Positions 10,004 to 17,760 of a DNA stretch of 64,000 nucleotides are shown in pieces. The notes beneath the pieces were generated by a model. The model was given only the letters and a program-made list of their open reading frames with translations. It was not told where the DNA came from and did no database searches. This stretch comes from Vibrio sp. MedPE-SWchi. GTDB taxonomy: Bacteria > Pseudomonadota > Gammaproteobacteria > Enterobacterales > Vibrionaceae. The translations under genes and the position numbers were made by a program. The number at the start of each line of letters is the position of its first letter. The first letter of the stretch is position 1. The stretch covers positions 124,001-188,000 of the forward strand of contig MPDB01000002.1 of assembly GCA_001874155.1 (NCBI GenBank), in the 5' to 3' direction.

Positions 10004-10350
10004 AGTTCATCCTCAACCACTTTTGTTAGTGTTTCTACTTGATGGGCTACCCCAACAGCATCTTCAACATCAATCTGCACAGCGATACCTTGACCGGATT
10101 CTTCATCGAACTCTCCAACCTCGCTGATCGTTTCCAATATATGCCGAGATAAATGTTCTTCTACGACGAAGAGCAGCACATCTTTTTGTACCTCTAAAGT
10201 AAGACCAAAGAAGGTTTGTTTCTTATTCAACCCTTCTCCCCTCGCGTGATTGATCACCGTAGCCCCAGTCGCTCCAGCAGTACGAGCAGCATCGAGAACA
10301 ATATCGGTTTTACTATCCTCGACAAACGCCAATATCAATTTAAAGCGCAT
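10000..10350 (-). CDS. PII-like signalling protein, DUF1538 operon
   Basis: 116-residue protein with the ferredoxin-like PII pattern: N-terminal strand [25 protein letters not shown], a central GATVINHARGEGLNKK segment in place of a classical T-loop, and a C-terminal GQGIAVQIDVEDAVGV resembling the B/C-loop end of PII. The GlnB/GlnK uridylylation motif (RGAEY with Tyr51) is absent, so this is not a nitrogen PII but one of the transporter-linked PII-like groups. It overlaps the upstream DUF1538 gene by 11 bases and the CBS gene by 4, implying coupled translation. A role gating the two membrane proteins is inferred from context. Confidence 0.8.
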   Translation of the reverse strand: MRFKLILAFVEDSKTDIVLDAARTAGATGATVINHARGEGLNKKQTFFGLTLEVQKDVLLFVVEEHLSRHILETISEVGEFDEESGQGIAVQIDVEDAVGVAHQVETLTKVVEDEL

Positions 10351-11134
10351 TTGACTTCTCCTCTGACTTTTTTCTTTTGTTTAATGCCTGCGTGATCTGT
10401 GCGTAAGCCATGACAGATATAATGGGAAATAAGCTCGCAAACGCTATCAACCCAAAGCCATCGATGACGGGATTTCGTCCAGGGACAGTCGACGCTAACC
10501 CCAACCCAAGTGCAGCAACCAGCGGCACAGTCACGGTGGAAGTCGTTACTCCACCTGAATCATACGCAAGCGGTACAATTAACTTTGGAGCATAGAACGT
10601 CTGAATCACGACAATCACATAGCCACCAATAATGTAGTAATGGATAGGGTCCCCTACGACAATTCTATAGCTCCCTAAAGCAATGCCAAACGCGACGCCT
10701 AAAGCAACGGCAATTCTCAGGCCATTGACGCTAATACTGCCACCAGAGACTTGGTTTGCTTTGATAGCGACGGCAATCAGCGATGGCTCAGCAATCGTGG
10801 TGCTAAAACCGATGCAAAATGCAAACAGATAAACCCAGTAGTAATCAACCCAAGACAGTTTCTGCCCAATGGTTAGTTTCATTTCATTAAGAAAATCAGG
10901 TGCAGTGAGTTGTTGTGCCATCATTTCGCCCAGTGGAAATAATGCTAGCTCCAGCCCGATAAGAAATAGAGACAGCCCTAATAGCACATAAACAAAACCG
11001 GTGATGACTTGGACGATATTGTTAATAGGACGTCGAAGGATAGCCGCTTGGAAACCAAATAAAATTGTCACTATGGGGATGACATTAAGAATGGTATCAA
11101 CAAAGGTATCAATGAAATGAGAGACAGTGATCAT
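10340..11134 (-). CDS. DUF1538 membrane protein (second of the pair)
   Basis: 264-residue integral membrane protein of the DUF1538 family, with about six or seven hydrophobic segments. It is a paralogue of the adjacent upstream gene: both contain a PxLxxVAxxA motif after GF(S/G)TT(I/V)AEP and a near-identical block around [19 protein letters not shown] followed by [11 protein letters not shown]. The C-terminus is basic and cytoplasmic-looking ([11 protein letters not shown]). I recall a Halomonas DUF1538 pair (UmpA/UmpB) reported as a two-component Na+(Li+,K+)/H+ antiporter; that is the best functional lead and is not proven here. Its 3' end overlaps the PII-like gene by 11 bases and its start overlaps the upstream DUF1538 stop by 4. 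Confidence 0.85.
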   Translation of the reverse strand: MITVSHFIDTFVDTILNVIPIVTILFGFQAAILRRPINNIVQVITGFVYVLLGLSLFLIGLELALFPLGEMMAQQLTAPDFLNEMKLTIGQKLSWVDYYWVYLFAFCIGFSTTIAEPSLIAVAIKANQVSGGSISVNGLRIAVALGVAFGIALGSYRIVVGDPIHYYIIGGYVIVVIQTFYAPKLIVPLAYDSGGVTTSTVTVPLVAALGLGLASTVPGRNPVIDGFGLIAFASLFPIISVMAYAQITQALNKRKKSEEKSNAL

Positions 11135-11883
11135 CCAATTACCATCCCATAAACCATAACGAACATCATGGGTAGTAATGAAGCAAAAGCAATCAGTCCA
11201 AAGCCATCTAGCATAGGGCTTCTCCCTTTAATGGCAGACGCCAGCCCCACCCCAAGCGCGGTCACTAAAGGCACTGTGATTGTTGACGTCGTCACTCCTC
11301 CGGAATCATAAGCAATCCCTATAATATGAGCCGGAGCAAAACCAGTTAAAACAACGACGCCTATGTACCCGCCGATGATCATGTAATGGATCGGCCAACC
11401 CTTTAAGATCCTCAACACACCAATGAGGATTGCAACGCCAACAGAAAGTGCCACTGTGTATCTAAGCCCATTGGCATACGAGTCACGTTCCTCTATGGTG
11501 TTTGGAATAATTCCCCCTTCTGCAGCAACTTCAGCGGCTTCATTCGCAACAGCAGTCAATGCGGGTTCTGCGACTGTGGTTCCAAAGCCCAAGCAAAAAG
11601 CAAAGAGTAATAACCAGAACACACTCCCCTTTCGCGCAAAAGCCTGAGCCATAGACTCGCCAATAGGAAACAACCCCATTTCTAAGCCAAAGATAAAAAA
11701 AGTCAGCCCTAGCACCACCAAAGCTAACCCAAAAATAATGGACATTAGGTTAGGCAGCGGCTCTTGTAATACCACCAACTGGAAAAAGCTCACCACGATA
11801 ATAATGGGTAACAAGTCTCTGAAACTTGAGAGCAATGACTTTAACAATCCAATTAAACCGATAGTTCCATCTCCATGACACAA
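11131..11883 (-). CDS. DUF1538 membrane protein (first of the pair)
   Basis: First gene of the overlapping four-gene block; about 250 residues with six or seven membrane segments. It shares with its neighbour the motif [14 protein letters not shown], then [26 protein letters not shown] and [14 protein letters not shown], so the pair arose by duplication and probably forms a heteromer. Differences include a loop rich in Glu and Asn (near [18 protein letters not shown]) absent from the partner. The track start at 11883 is a TTG and no in-frame ATG lies nearby; alignment with the partner suggests that translation may begin up to a dozen codons later, so the N-terminus is uncertain. Transport of cations is a family-based suggestion only. 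Confidence 0.82.
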   Translation of the reverse strand: MCHGDGTIGLIGLLKSLLSSFRDLLPIIIVVSFFQLVVLQEPLPNLMSIIFGLALVVLGLTFFIFGLEMGLFPIGESMAQAFARKGSVFWLLLFAFCLGFGTTVAEPALTAVANEAAEVAAEGGIIPNTIEERDSYANGLRYTVALSVGVAILIGVLRILKGWPIHYMIIGGYIGVVVLTGFAPAHIIGIAYDSGGVTTSTITVPLVTALGVGLASAIKGRSPMLDGFGLIAFASLLPMMFVMVYGMVIG

Positions 11884-12052
11884 TCCACTTATATAATCAT
11901 GGCAAATAGATCATGAGTGTGATGTGATAAACGTAACGAGGAAGGAATAAAAGTGATATTTATTGGTGTGTTAAGTCACATAGGCGCTCTAAATATTCGA
12001 TTATTACTGTGTTTGTCGTAGCGTTACTATACTTATAGGAAAAGGAGGTCTA

Positions 12053-12967
12053 ATGAAGCTATTACTGACAGGCGGCACTGGTTTTATAGGGCAGGAGTTA
12101 CTTAAGAACCTAATTACTCATCAAATAGTTATATTAACTCGGAATATTTCTATCGCTAAAAACAAGTTGTCTCATATTGGCAGCAATAACATCACTTTTT
12201 TATCCACTCTGGATGACCTTCATGATTTAAACGATTTCGATGCGGTAATAAACTTGGCTGGCGAGCCGATTGCAGATAAACGATGGTCTGAGGGACAAAA
12301 AAAACGCATATGTGACAGTCGCTGGAAACTGACAGAACAGATCGTTGGACTCATCCATGCGAGTACAAGCCCACCGGCCGTTTTTATAAGCGGGTCTGCT
12401 GTCGGGTACTATGGCGATCAGCAATCTCACCCGTTCGATGAGTCTTTGCACGTCAATCAAGATAATTTTGCCCATAACGTCTGCCAGCAGTGGGAGTCCA
12501 TCGCAAAACGAGCGCGGTCAGAAAATACCCGAGTGTGTATTCTAAGAACAGGCATCGTTTTACATCCCAATGGTGGGGCGCTTTTAAAGATGCTTCCTAT
12601 TTATAAACTTGGGCTTGGAGGTCCTATCGGATCTGGCACTCAATACATGCCATGGATACACATGATAGATATGGTTAGAGCGATTGTTCATTTATTGGAT
12701 ACCACTCATGCCGATGGAGAATTCAACGTAACGGCGCCACACCCAGTAACCAATCAACACTTTAGCAAAACACTCGCCAGTACATTAAATCGCCCACATC
12801 TATTGTTTACACCAACATGGCTGATTAAGCTAATGCTTGGCGAGAGTGCCACTTTGTTGCTAGACAGCACGCGTTGTAAACCTAAGAAATTAACAGAGCT
12901 AGGGTTTAGATTTAACTATTCACGCATAGAGCCTGCATTCAAAAGCCTATTACAACATCACAGTTGA
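12053..12967 (+). CDS. yfcH: TIGR01777-family NAD-dependent epimerase/dehydratase-like protein
   Basis: 304 residues with an extended-SDR Rossmann start (LLTGGTGFIGQELLKNL, residues 3-19), the characteristic INLAGEPIADKRWSEGQKKRI and FISGSAVGYYGD segments, RTGIVLHPNGGALLKMLPIYK and PWIHMIDMVRAIVHLL, and the C-terminal DUF1731 domain. These are the YfcH/TIGR01777 signatures. The biochemical substrate is unknown for the E. coli homologue; the plant homologue is linked to chloroplast division. A strong aaaggaggt ribosome site precedes ATG 12053. It is 42 bases upstream of the SDR gene on the same strand, so the two may be co-transcribed. Confidence 0.92.
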   Translation: MKLLLTGGTGFIGQELLKNLITHQIVILTRNISIAKNKLSHIGSNNITFLSTLDDLHDLNDFDAVINLAGEPIADKRWSEGQKKRICDSRWKLTEQIVGLIHASTSPPAVFISGSAVGYYGDQQSHPFDESLHVNQDNFAHNVCQQWESIAKRARSENTRVCILRTGIVLHPNGGALLKMLPIYKLGLGGPIGSGTQYMPWIHMIDMVRAIVHLLDTTHADGEFNVTAPHPVTNQHFSKTLASTLNRPHLLFTPTWLIKLMLGESATLLLDSTRCKPKKLTELGFRFNYSRIEPAFKSLLQHHS

Positions 12968-13009
12968 TCGTTTATTCTAAGCCAACCTAATTACAATAGT
13001 GTCTTATAA

Positions 13010-13837
13010 ATGAAACGATGGATTTTGATCACTGGCTGCTCGTCCGGAATAGGTCTTAAAGCCGCACAATGCCTAAAAGAACGAGGTTATAATGTCATAG
13101 CCTCTTGCCGAAAAACAGACGATGTTGAAAAGCTAAAACGTCAAGGGTTCACTTCAATTTTACTGGATCTAGCCAGTACAGAAAGCATCGACCAGGCGGT
13201 AGAGTCGGTACTCACCCTATCAAACAATCAATTGTACGCTGTCTTCAATAACGGTGCTTATGGCCAACCAGGCGCGCTAGAAGATCTCCCCACTCAAGCA
13301 TTGAAAGAACAGTTTGAGACCAATTTTTTCGGTTGGCATCATCTTACCACTCAGTTAATTCCCACCATGCGTAATAATGGCGAGGGCCGCATTGTTCAAA
13401 ACAGTTCGGTACTTGGGTTTGCGGCCATGAAGTATCGAGGCGCCTATAACGCCTCCAAGTTTGCGATTGAGGGGTGGAGCGATACCTTACGTCTCGAGTT
13501 AAAAGGGACCAATATTCATGTCTCTATGATTGAGCCCGGACCCATTGAAACCCAATTTAGATCCAATGCATTGCTAGCGTTTGAAAAATGGATCGACGCT
13601 AAAAATAGTGTCCATAAAAAAGCGTACAGTGAGCAGAAAGAACGTTTGAACAGTAATGAGTCAAATAATGCTTTTGCATTAGAACCAGAATCTTGCATCC
13701 CACCACTTATTCACGCGTTGGAAGCCCGTAAACCCAAATTACGATATCGTGTCACAACGCCAACCAAAGTGTTCGCCATACTTAAGCGTATTCTTCCTAG
13801 CCGTTGGTTAGATAAGATTCTGGAAAAAGCAGCTTAA
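13010..13837 (+). CDS. ybbO: Short-chain dehydrogenase, YbbO-like
   Basis: Classical SDR of 275 residues: cofactor motif TGCSSGIG (residues 8-15), NNGAYGQPG (the NNAG position), catalytic Ser in QNSSVLG and the YNASK active-site Tyr/Lys near residue 149, then IEPGPIET. The Cys-Arg-Lys stretch after the second strand (ASCRKTDDVEKL) favours NADP(H). The next conserved gene is ybbN, and E. coli carries ybbO beside ybbN; the E. coli enzyme is an NADP-dependent aldehyde reductase with broad specificity. The symbol therefore rests on sequence style plus neighbourhood. A strong ribosome site is not obvious; the start ATG begins MKRWILITG. Confidence 0.85.
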   Translation: MKRWILITGCSSGIGLKAAQCLKERGYNVIASCRKTDDVEKLKRQGFTSILLDLASTESIDQAVESVLTLSNNQLYAVFNNGAYGQPGALEDLPTQALKEQFETNFFGWHHLTTQLIPTMRNNGEGRIVQNSSVLGFAAMKYRGAYNASKFAIEGWSDTLRLELKGTNIHVSMIEPGPIETQFRSNALLAFEKWIDAKNSVHKKAYSEQKERLNSNESNNAFALEPESCIPPLIHALEARKPKLRYRVTTPTKVFAILKRILPSRWLDKILEKAA

Positions 13838-13933
13838 AAGTCACTTTGTAATCAAATCGTCATAGATCCCTGTCATATTGTTTGTGAAATATACAAAAGT
13901 GTTACTTAAAATACTCGATCAGGTGCTTATTTA

Positions 13934-13999
13934 ATGACATTAACTCAATTAAACATTCTTGGCGTTTGCGTTACGCTAACCTTGTTTATTTTGTTTTAG
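13934..13999 (+). CDS. Candidate 21-residue hydrophobic peptide
   Basis: An ATG-to-TAG frame too short for the ORF track. It encodes a 21-residue peptide beginning MTLTQLNILGV and continuing with a Thr/Leu/Phe/Ile-rich tail, so nearly the whole chain could form one membrane span. An aggtg Shine-Dalgarno-like site sits 8 bases upstream, a TAAAAT box about 20 bases before that, and a strong terminator begins 50 bases downstream. I know of no named homologue. It may be a true small membrane protein, or a chance frame in a small RNA. Confidence 0.4.
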   Translation: MTLTQLNILGVCVTLTLFILF

Positions 14000-14049
14000 C
14001 TTGCTAGCAATGACAAATTACGCAACAACTCATCCAAAGATAACAATCT

Positions 14050-14077
14050 AAAAGCCGCCACTAGAGCGGCTTTTTTA
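14050..14077 (+). terminator. Terminator after the small frame, before ybbN
   Basis: Perfect stem aaagccgc / gcggcttt with a 7-base loop and a run of T. It is 50 bases after the candidate peptide and 73 bases before ybbN, so it isolates the two. Confidence 0.85.
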
Positions 14078-14149
14078 TTTGCCCCTTGATAAATAAGCAA
14101 TCAGCCCCTATTTCTTATAGCAATCAAGCTGTTTACTAGGATACGCAAA

Positions 14150-15004
14150 ATGCAATCTCCATATATTGTTGAAATGACGGAACAAAACTTTCGAGAGATC
14201 CTTGAAGGATCAACATCTTCTCCCGTTCTTATTCATTTCTGGGCTCCAATGAGCCAAGAAAGTGCAGATATCATTCCTCAACTTCAATCGCTAACACAGC
14301 AATATAATGGGGCTTTCACCCTCGCACTACTCAACTGTGAACAGCAACAAGCGATTGCCGCCCAGTTTGGTGTCCAAGCGTTGCCAACCATTGCCCTATT
14401 TGTAAACGGCCAAGCTGTGGATGGGCTTGGTGGTCCTCAAGAAATAGCCGCCATTGAACAAATGCTCTCAAAGCATTTGCCAAGCCAAGACGAGCTTAAC
14501 TTGAATAAAGCAATCGAATTGATGCAAGCGAAACAATACGAACAAGCATTGGCACTATTTAACGAGCTACCAGAAGATCTAAAAACTAAACCAGAAGTCA
14601 AACTCGCTATCGCTGAAAGTTCGCTTGAAACTCAGCACTTTGATTCAGCCGAACTGCAATTAGCTTCAATCCCACTTGAGTATCAAGACAACTACTACAA
14701 GACATTGATAGCTAAATTAGAATTACATAAGCAGGCCGCTGATAGCCCTGAAATCAAAGCCTTAGAAACAGCTCTAGCTGAAAATGAAAAAGATTACTCA
14801 ACCGTCTGTGAGCTAGCGCTTCAATATCATCAGGTAAATCGTTCAGAAGAAGCCTTGGAGCTTTTGTGGGGACATTTGAAATCCGATCTTAATGTCCACG
14901 AAGGGGAACTAAAAAAATCCATAATGGATATTCTCAGTGCTCTAGGTCAATCAAGCCCCGTTGCTGGCAAGTACAGACGCCAACTATACTCGCTTCTATA
15001 TTAA
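14150..15004 (+). CDS. ybbN: Thioredoxin-fold co-chaperone YbbN (CnoX)
   Basis: 284 residues: a thioredoxin-like domain (about 1-110) followed by a helical TPR region (about 115-284, e.g. AIELMQAKQYEQALALFNELPED). The E. coli protein is a holdase that binds GroEL and, after chlorination, unfolded clients. The usual active-site position reads FWAPMSQESADIIPQL, with no Cys, so redox activity through a CXXC is impossible here; even the single SxxC Cys of the E. coli protein is missing. The cis-Pro loop ALPTIALFVNG is kept. The qmcA/NfeD genes follow after 155 bases. Start ATG 14150 is preceded by aggatac. Confidence 0.92.
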   Translation: MQSPYIVEMTEQNFREILEGSTSSPVLIHFWAPMSQESADIIPQLQSLTQQYNGAFTLALLNCEQQQAIAAQFGVQALPTIALFVNGQAVDGLGGPQEIAAIEQMLSKHLPSQDELNLNKAIELMQAKQYEQALALFNELPEDLKTKPEVKLAIAESSLETQHFDSAELQLASIPLEYQDNYYKTLIAKLELHKQAADSPEIKALETALAENEKDYSTVCELALQYHQVNRSEEALELLWGHLKSDLNVHEGELKKSIMDILSALGQSSPVAGKYRRQLYSLLY

Positions 15005-15035
15005 TTAATCTATCAGAAAATTAACGCCTCGATAA

Positions 15036-15071
15036 AATGACTTAAGGACGAGACCTTGACCTTAAGTCATT
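15036..15071. repeat. Perfect 12-base inverted repeat between ybbN and qmcA
   Basis: AATGACTTAAGG and CCTTAAGTCATT flank a 12-base loop. No T run follows on the plus strand. It may be an mRNA 3'-end stabiliser for ybbN, a weak terminator or a protein-binding palindrome. Confidence 0.75.
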
Positions 15072-15159
15072 AAAAAACATAGACTCTATTCACATTTAAG
15101 TTCCGAAACTAAGCTACTATAGTCAACAAAGCATACAACTAACCACATAAGGATTCGTT

Positions 15160-16083
15160 ATGCCTATTGACTCTCTAATTACCATTGTTTTTTTTATATT
15201 GGTCATAATCGCGGTGATCGCCTCTGCCGTTAAAACTGTACCCCAAGGCAGTAACTGGACCGTCGAGCGATTTGGTCGCTATACCCAAACACTTCAACCT
15301 GGCTTAAATATCATCATTCCGTTTATTGATCGTATCGGACAGAAGATCAATATGATGGAGCGCGTACTCGACATTCCCGCACAAGAAGTTATTTCCAAAG
15401 ACAACGCCAATGTTGTCATTGATGCCGTCTGCTTCATTCAAGCGATAGATGCAGCGAAAGCCGCCTATGAAGTCACCGACCTCGCCCATGCAATTCGCAA
15501 TCTAACATTGACCAACATCCGTACCGTATTAGGCTCAATGGAGCTTGACGAGATGCTCAGTCAGAGAGACATGATTAACACAAAACTTCTAACTATTGTT
15601 GATGAAGCCACCAACCCATGGGGCGTTAAAGTCACACGTATTGAAATCAAGGATGTTCAACCACCGGCTGACTTGACCGCAGCAATGAATGCCCAAATGA
15701 AGGCGGAACGAAATAAGCGTGCAGATATTTTAGAGGCAGAAGGGGTTAGACAAGCGGAAATCCTAAAAGCAGAAGGCCATAAACAGTCTGAAATACTGAA
15801 GGCAGAAGGTGATAAACAAGCAGCGATTTTGCAAGCCGAGGCGCGAGAGCGTGCTGCAGAAGCAGAAGCCAAAGCGACCGAAATGGTATCGACAGCAATT
15901 GCCCAAGGGGATGTAAAAGCGATCAATTACTTTGTTGCGCAAGGCTATACTGAAGCTCTTAAATCCATTGGTCAGGCGGAAAATGGAAAGATCATTATGC
16001 TGCCTCTAGAAGCCACTGGTTTGATGGGCTCAGTCGCGGGTATAGCAGAAATGTTCAAGGCAGATAATCCAATTGAAAAGTAG
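15160..16083 (+). CDS. qmcA: SPFH/stomatin-family membrane protein QmcA
   Basis: 307-residue SPFH (band 7) protein. One N-terminal membrane anchor (about 4-25, [19 protein letters not shown]) is followed by the band-7 core [24 protein letters not shown] and [14 protein letters not shown], then a long charged coiled coil with repeated ILKAEGxKQxxILKAEG units (about 185-245). Family members form membrane rings and associate with proteases such as FtsH and with NfeD partners. The NfeD-like gene starts directly after the stop codon. This pairing and the nearby ybbN match the E. coli ybbN/ybbK/ybbJ neighbourhood. Confidence 0.93.
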   Translation: MPIDSLITIVFFILVIIAVIASAVKTVPQGSNWTVERFGRYTQTLQPGLNIIIPFIDRIGQKINMMERVLDIPAQEVISKDNANVVIDAVCFIQAIDAAKAAYEVTDLAHAIRNLTLTNIRTVLGSMELDEMLSQRDMINTKLLTIVDEATNPWGVKVTRIEIKDVQPPADLTAAMNAQMKAERNKRADILEAEGVRQAEILKAEGHKQSEILKAEGDKQAAILQAEARERAAEAEAKATEMVSTAIAQGDVKAINYFVAQGYTEALKSIGQAENGKIIMLPLEATGLMGSVAGIAEMFKADNPIEK

Positions 16084-16551
16084 GTGATTATAGTGTTTGA
16101 ATTACTGGATTCGATAAACCACTGGCATTGGCTTGCTTTTGGTTTGGCGCTACTCGCAGTAGAACTACTTGGTACCGCGGGCTATTTCCTATGGCTTGGT
16201 ATTTCCGCACTGCTCGTCGGTGTGATTTTCCTCGCTTTACCAATGAGCTGGCAACTGCAATGGGTCTGTTTCGGCGTATTTTCATTAATCACGACTTGGA
16301 TTTGGTGGCGCAGGCAGTACAAAATCGATGTTAAAAATGATAAAAGCCGAGACTTGAACCAGAAACATAAGCAGTTGATTGGCGAGATTGTCACCTTAAC
16401 AGAAGACTTACCCATTGAAGGAGGGAGAATCAAGCTTTACGACACAACATGGAAAGCTAAAGGTTCAGAAAGTATTTCAAAAGGAACCGAAGTTACTATA
16501 ATTGATATTCAAGGTATAACCCTAATCGTCAAAAAAATAAGAAGTGTATAG
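16084..16551 (+). CDS. ybbJ: NfeD-like membrane protein YbbJ
   Basis: 155 residues: two or three membrane segments in the first 80 (LAFGLALLAVELLGTAGYFLW and VGVIFLALPM), then a soluble OB-fold domain (about 95-155) with IGEIVTLTEDLPIEGGRIKLYDTTWKAKG and a terminal GITLIVKKI, the NfeD1b pattern. It is the usual partner of QmcA and is thought to help assemble or modulate the SPFH ring. The start is a GTG at 16084, immediately after the qmcA stop; a second GTG three codons on is an alternative. No separate promoter seen, so it is co-transcribed with qmcA. Confidence 0.9.
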   Translation: MIIVFELLDSINHWHWLAFGLALLAVELLGTAGYFLWLGISALLVGVIFLALPMSWQLQWVCFGVFSLITTWIWWRRQYKIDVKNDKSRDLNQKHKQLIGEIVTLTEDLPIEGGRIKLYDTTWKAKGSESISKGTEVTIIDIQGITLIVKKIRSV

Positions 16552-16968
16552 TTTAAATGACGCTAAATTAAACTAGGAATCATTATAATAGAACCATCAC
16601 TCATCGTGCTACTTAGCTGCATATCAATCTTTGGTGTTTATGCCCAGTCATAGGAGGTAGAAGTATAGTGCCAATGTTTGAGTGCAAGATAAAGGATGAT
16701 ACATAGTTTATACGAAATTGAAGTATGCCGAATGAAAGGTACTCCTAAAGTAAATAGCAATTTAACACCGCTTTACTCTTATTCTAAGTACATATTGTCT
16801 AACATCCTTATCTCATTCTATCAATTGTATTAGTAATGCAGATTTTTAATACCCTACTTAAGTCTCAACTTATCATCCATTATATGTTTTTTTATGAAAA
16901 TATATTTATTATTGACACTGAAGTTCTATATAAATATGTTAATAGGCTACTTTTATCACGGAGTGATT
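16552..16968 (+). other. AT-rich gap with short coding remnants
   Basis: 417 bases with no full gene. Two short plus-strand stretches look coding-like. One frame, ending TAG at about 16652, reads a signal-peptide-like LIVLLSCISIFGVYAQS with no good start. A consensus taggaggt at 16651-16658 precedes GTG 16668, which opens only a 12-codon frame. They may be decayed remnants of a small gene. The yccT promoter must lie in the right half. Confidence 0.4.
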
Positions 16969-17613
16969 ATGTACTTAAAAAAATCATGGGCATCAGTATT
17001 GATTTTAGCCCCTTCACTATCATTTGCTTCTGTATCTATTGATATACCAAGAGGAGTTCAACTCCTTACGGTAAATGGAGAGGATGCAGGATATTCCAGT
17101 TTAGGTTTTGATTATAGAGATAACCTAACCTTAAATAATGGTGTAAATCAAGTTGTCTTTCGTATATCAAAAATAGTTCGCGAATCTGGTAGCGACAAGA
17201 CAAAGTATAAATCTACGCCTTTAGTTGCTACATTCAATGAATCTGATACCAAGCTATTCATGAAAGTACCTAAGATAGATACTTTTGATCAGGGAATGAC
17301 TTTTGATTCAAAGCCGGAATTCACTTTAGCTATTGAGGGGAGTGATTTTGAGCCAGATAGTCTAGTAAAGGATTCGTTAAACATAGGCTTCAAACTAATG
17401 CCGGATATGGTGCAAGAAGTTTCTAAATATAATCAAAGTAATGAAATCGCTAGTTTAAAGCGATTTGAAAACAACACTAATAACATCCAGGCTTCAACCT
17501 CATCAAAATTAAGTGCGAATAGCAATTACGAAGCATTAAAAGAAGCCTATCTGGAAGTCGAAGATAAAGATAAGAAAAGATTCCTTACTTGGGCAATCAG
17601 CAACTTTGAGTAG
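16969..17613 (+). CDS. YccT-like DUF2057 periplasmic protein
   Basis: 214 residues with a Sec signal peptide (YLKKSWASVLILAPSLSFAS, cleavage expected after SFA), then the DUF2057 pattern: VSIDIPRGVQLLTVNGEDA, NGVNQVVFRISKIV, and the C-terminal LKEAYLEVEDKDKKRFLTWAI, which mirrors YccT [20 protein letters not shown]. No cysteine for lipid attachment, so a soluble periplasmic location is expected. E. coli YccT has been tied to curli control; the Vibrio function is unknown. ATG 16969 has ggag five bases upstream; the track start 25 codons earlier is an artefact. Base composition is clearly more AT-rich than its neighbours, a hint of separate ancestry. Confidence 0.82.
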   Translation: MYLKKSWASVLILAPSLSFASVSIDIPRGVQLLTVNGEDAGYSSLGFDYRDNLTLNNGVNQVVFRISKIVRESGSDKTKYKSTPLVATFNESDTKLFMKVPKIDTFDQGMTFDSKPEFTLAIEGSDFEPDSLVKDSLNIGFKLMPDMVQEVSKYNQSNEIASLKRFENNTNNIQASTSSKLSANSNYEALKEAYLEVEDKDKKRFLTWAISNFE

Positions 17614-17628
17614 GAAGCATTAATATTA

Positions 17629-17662
17629 AAAAAATAGCCAGATAATACCTGGCTATTTTTTA
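17629..17662 (+). terminator. Terminator of the yccT-like gene
   Basis: Perfect 11-base stem aaaatagccag / ctggctatttt with a 7-base loop and a T run, directly after the gene. Confidence 0.85.
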
Positions 17663-17710
17663 TGCTAAATTTCATATCAAATAAATAGAAACTATCAATC
17701 AGATATCTAT

Positions 17711-17737
17711 AAAAAAACCAGCAATGCTGGTTTTTTT
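17711..17737 (-). terminator. Terminator of the porin gene
   Basis: Stem aaaaaaaccagc / gctggttttttt with a 3-base loop. It works on both strands; it lies 24 bases past the porin stop on the minus strand. Confidence 0.85.
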
Positions 17738-17760
17738 ATCAACTATTCTTTATGTTTAGC

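Larger units (their letters stand above)
13838..14149 (+). other. Gap between the SDR gene and ybbN
   Basis: 312 bases holding one short open frame followed closely by a strong terminator (both listed). The upstream part contains a TAAAAT at 13907-13912 that could serve as a -10 box and the motif ctgtcat at 13870-13876. This looks like a small independent transcription unit more than an empty spacer. Confidence 0.5.

Noticed and set aside
13870-13889. PhoB-box-like ctgtcat before the small frame
   Set aside because: Only one of the two direct repeats matches; the second (tttgtga) is poor.
15657-15926. Minus-strand 89-residue Ala/Ser-rich ORF inside qmcA
   Set aside because: It is the antisense reading of the coiled-coil repeat (ILKAEG units) and has no independent support.
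16668-16706. 12-codon GTG frame behind a consensus ribosome site
   Set aside because: Too short and without hydrophobic or other recognisable character to call as a gene; mentioned only as a possible remnant.
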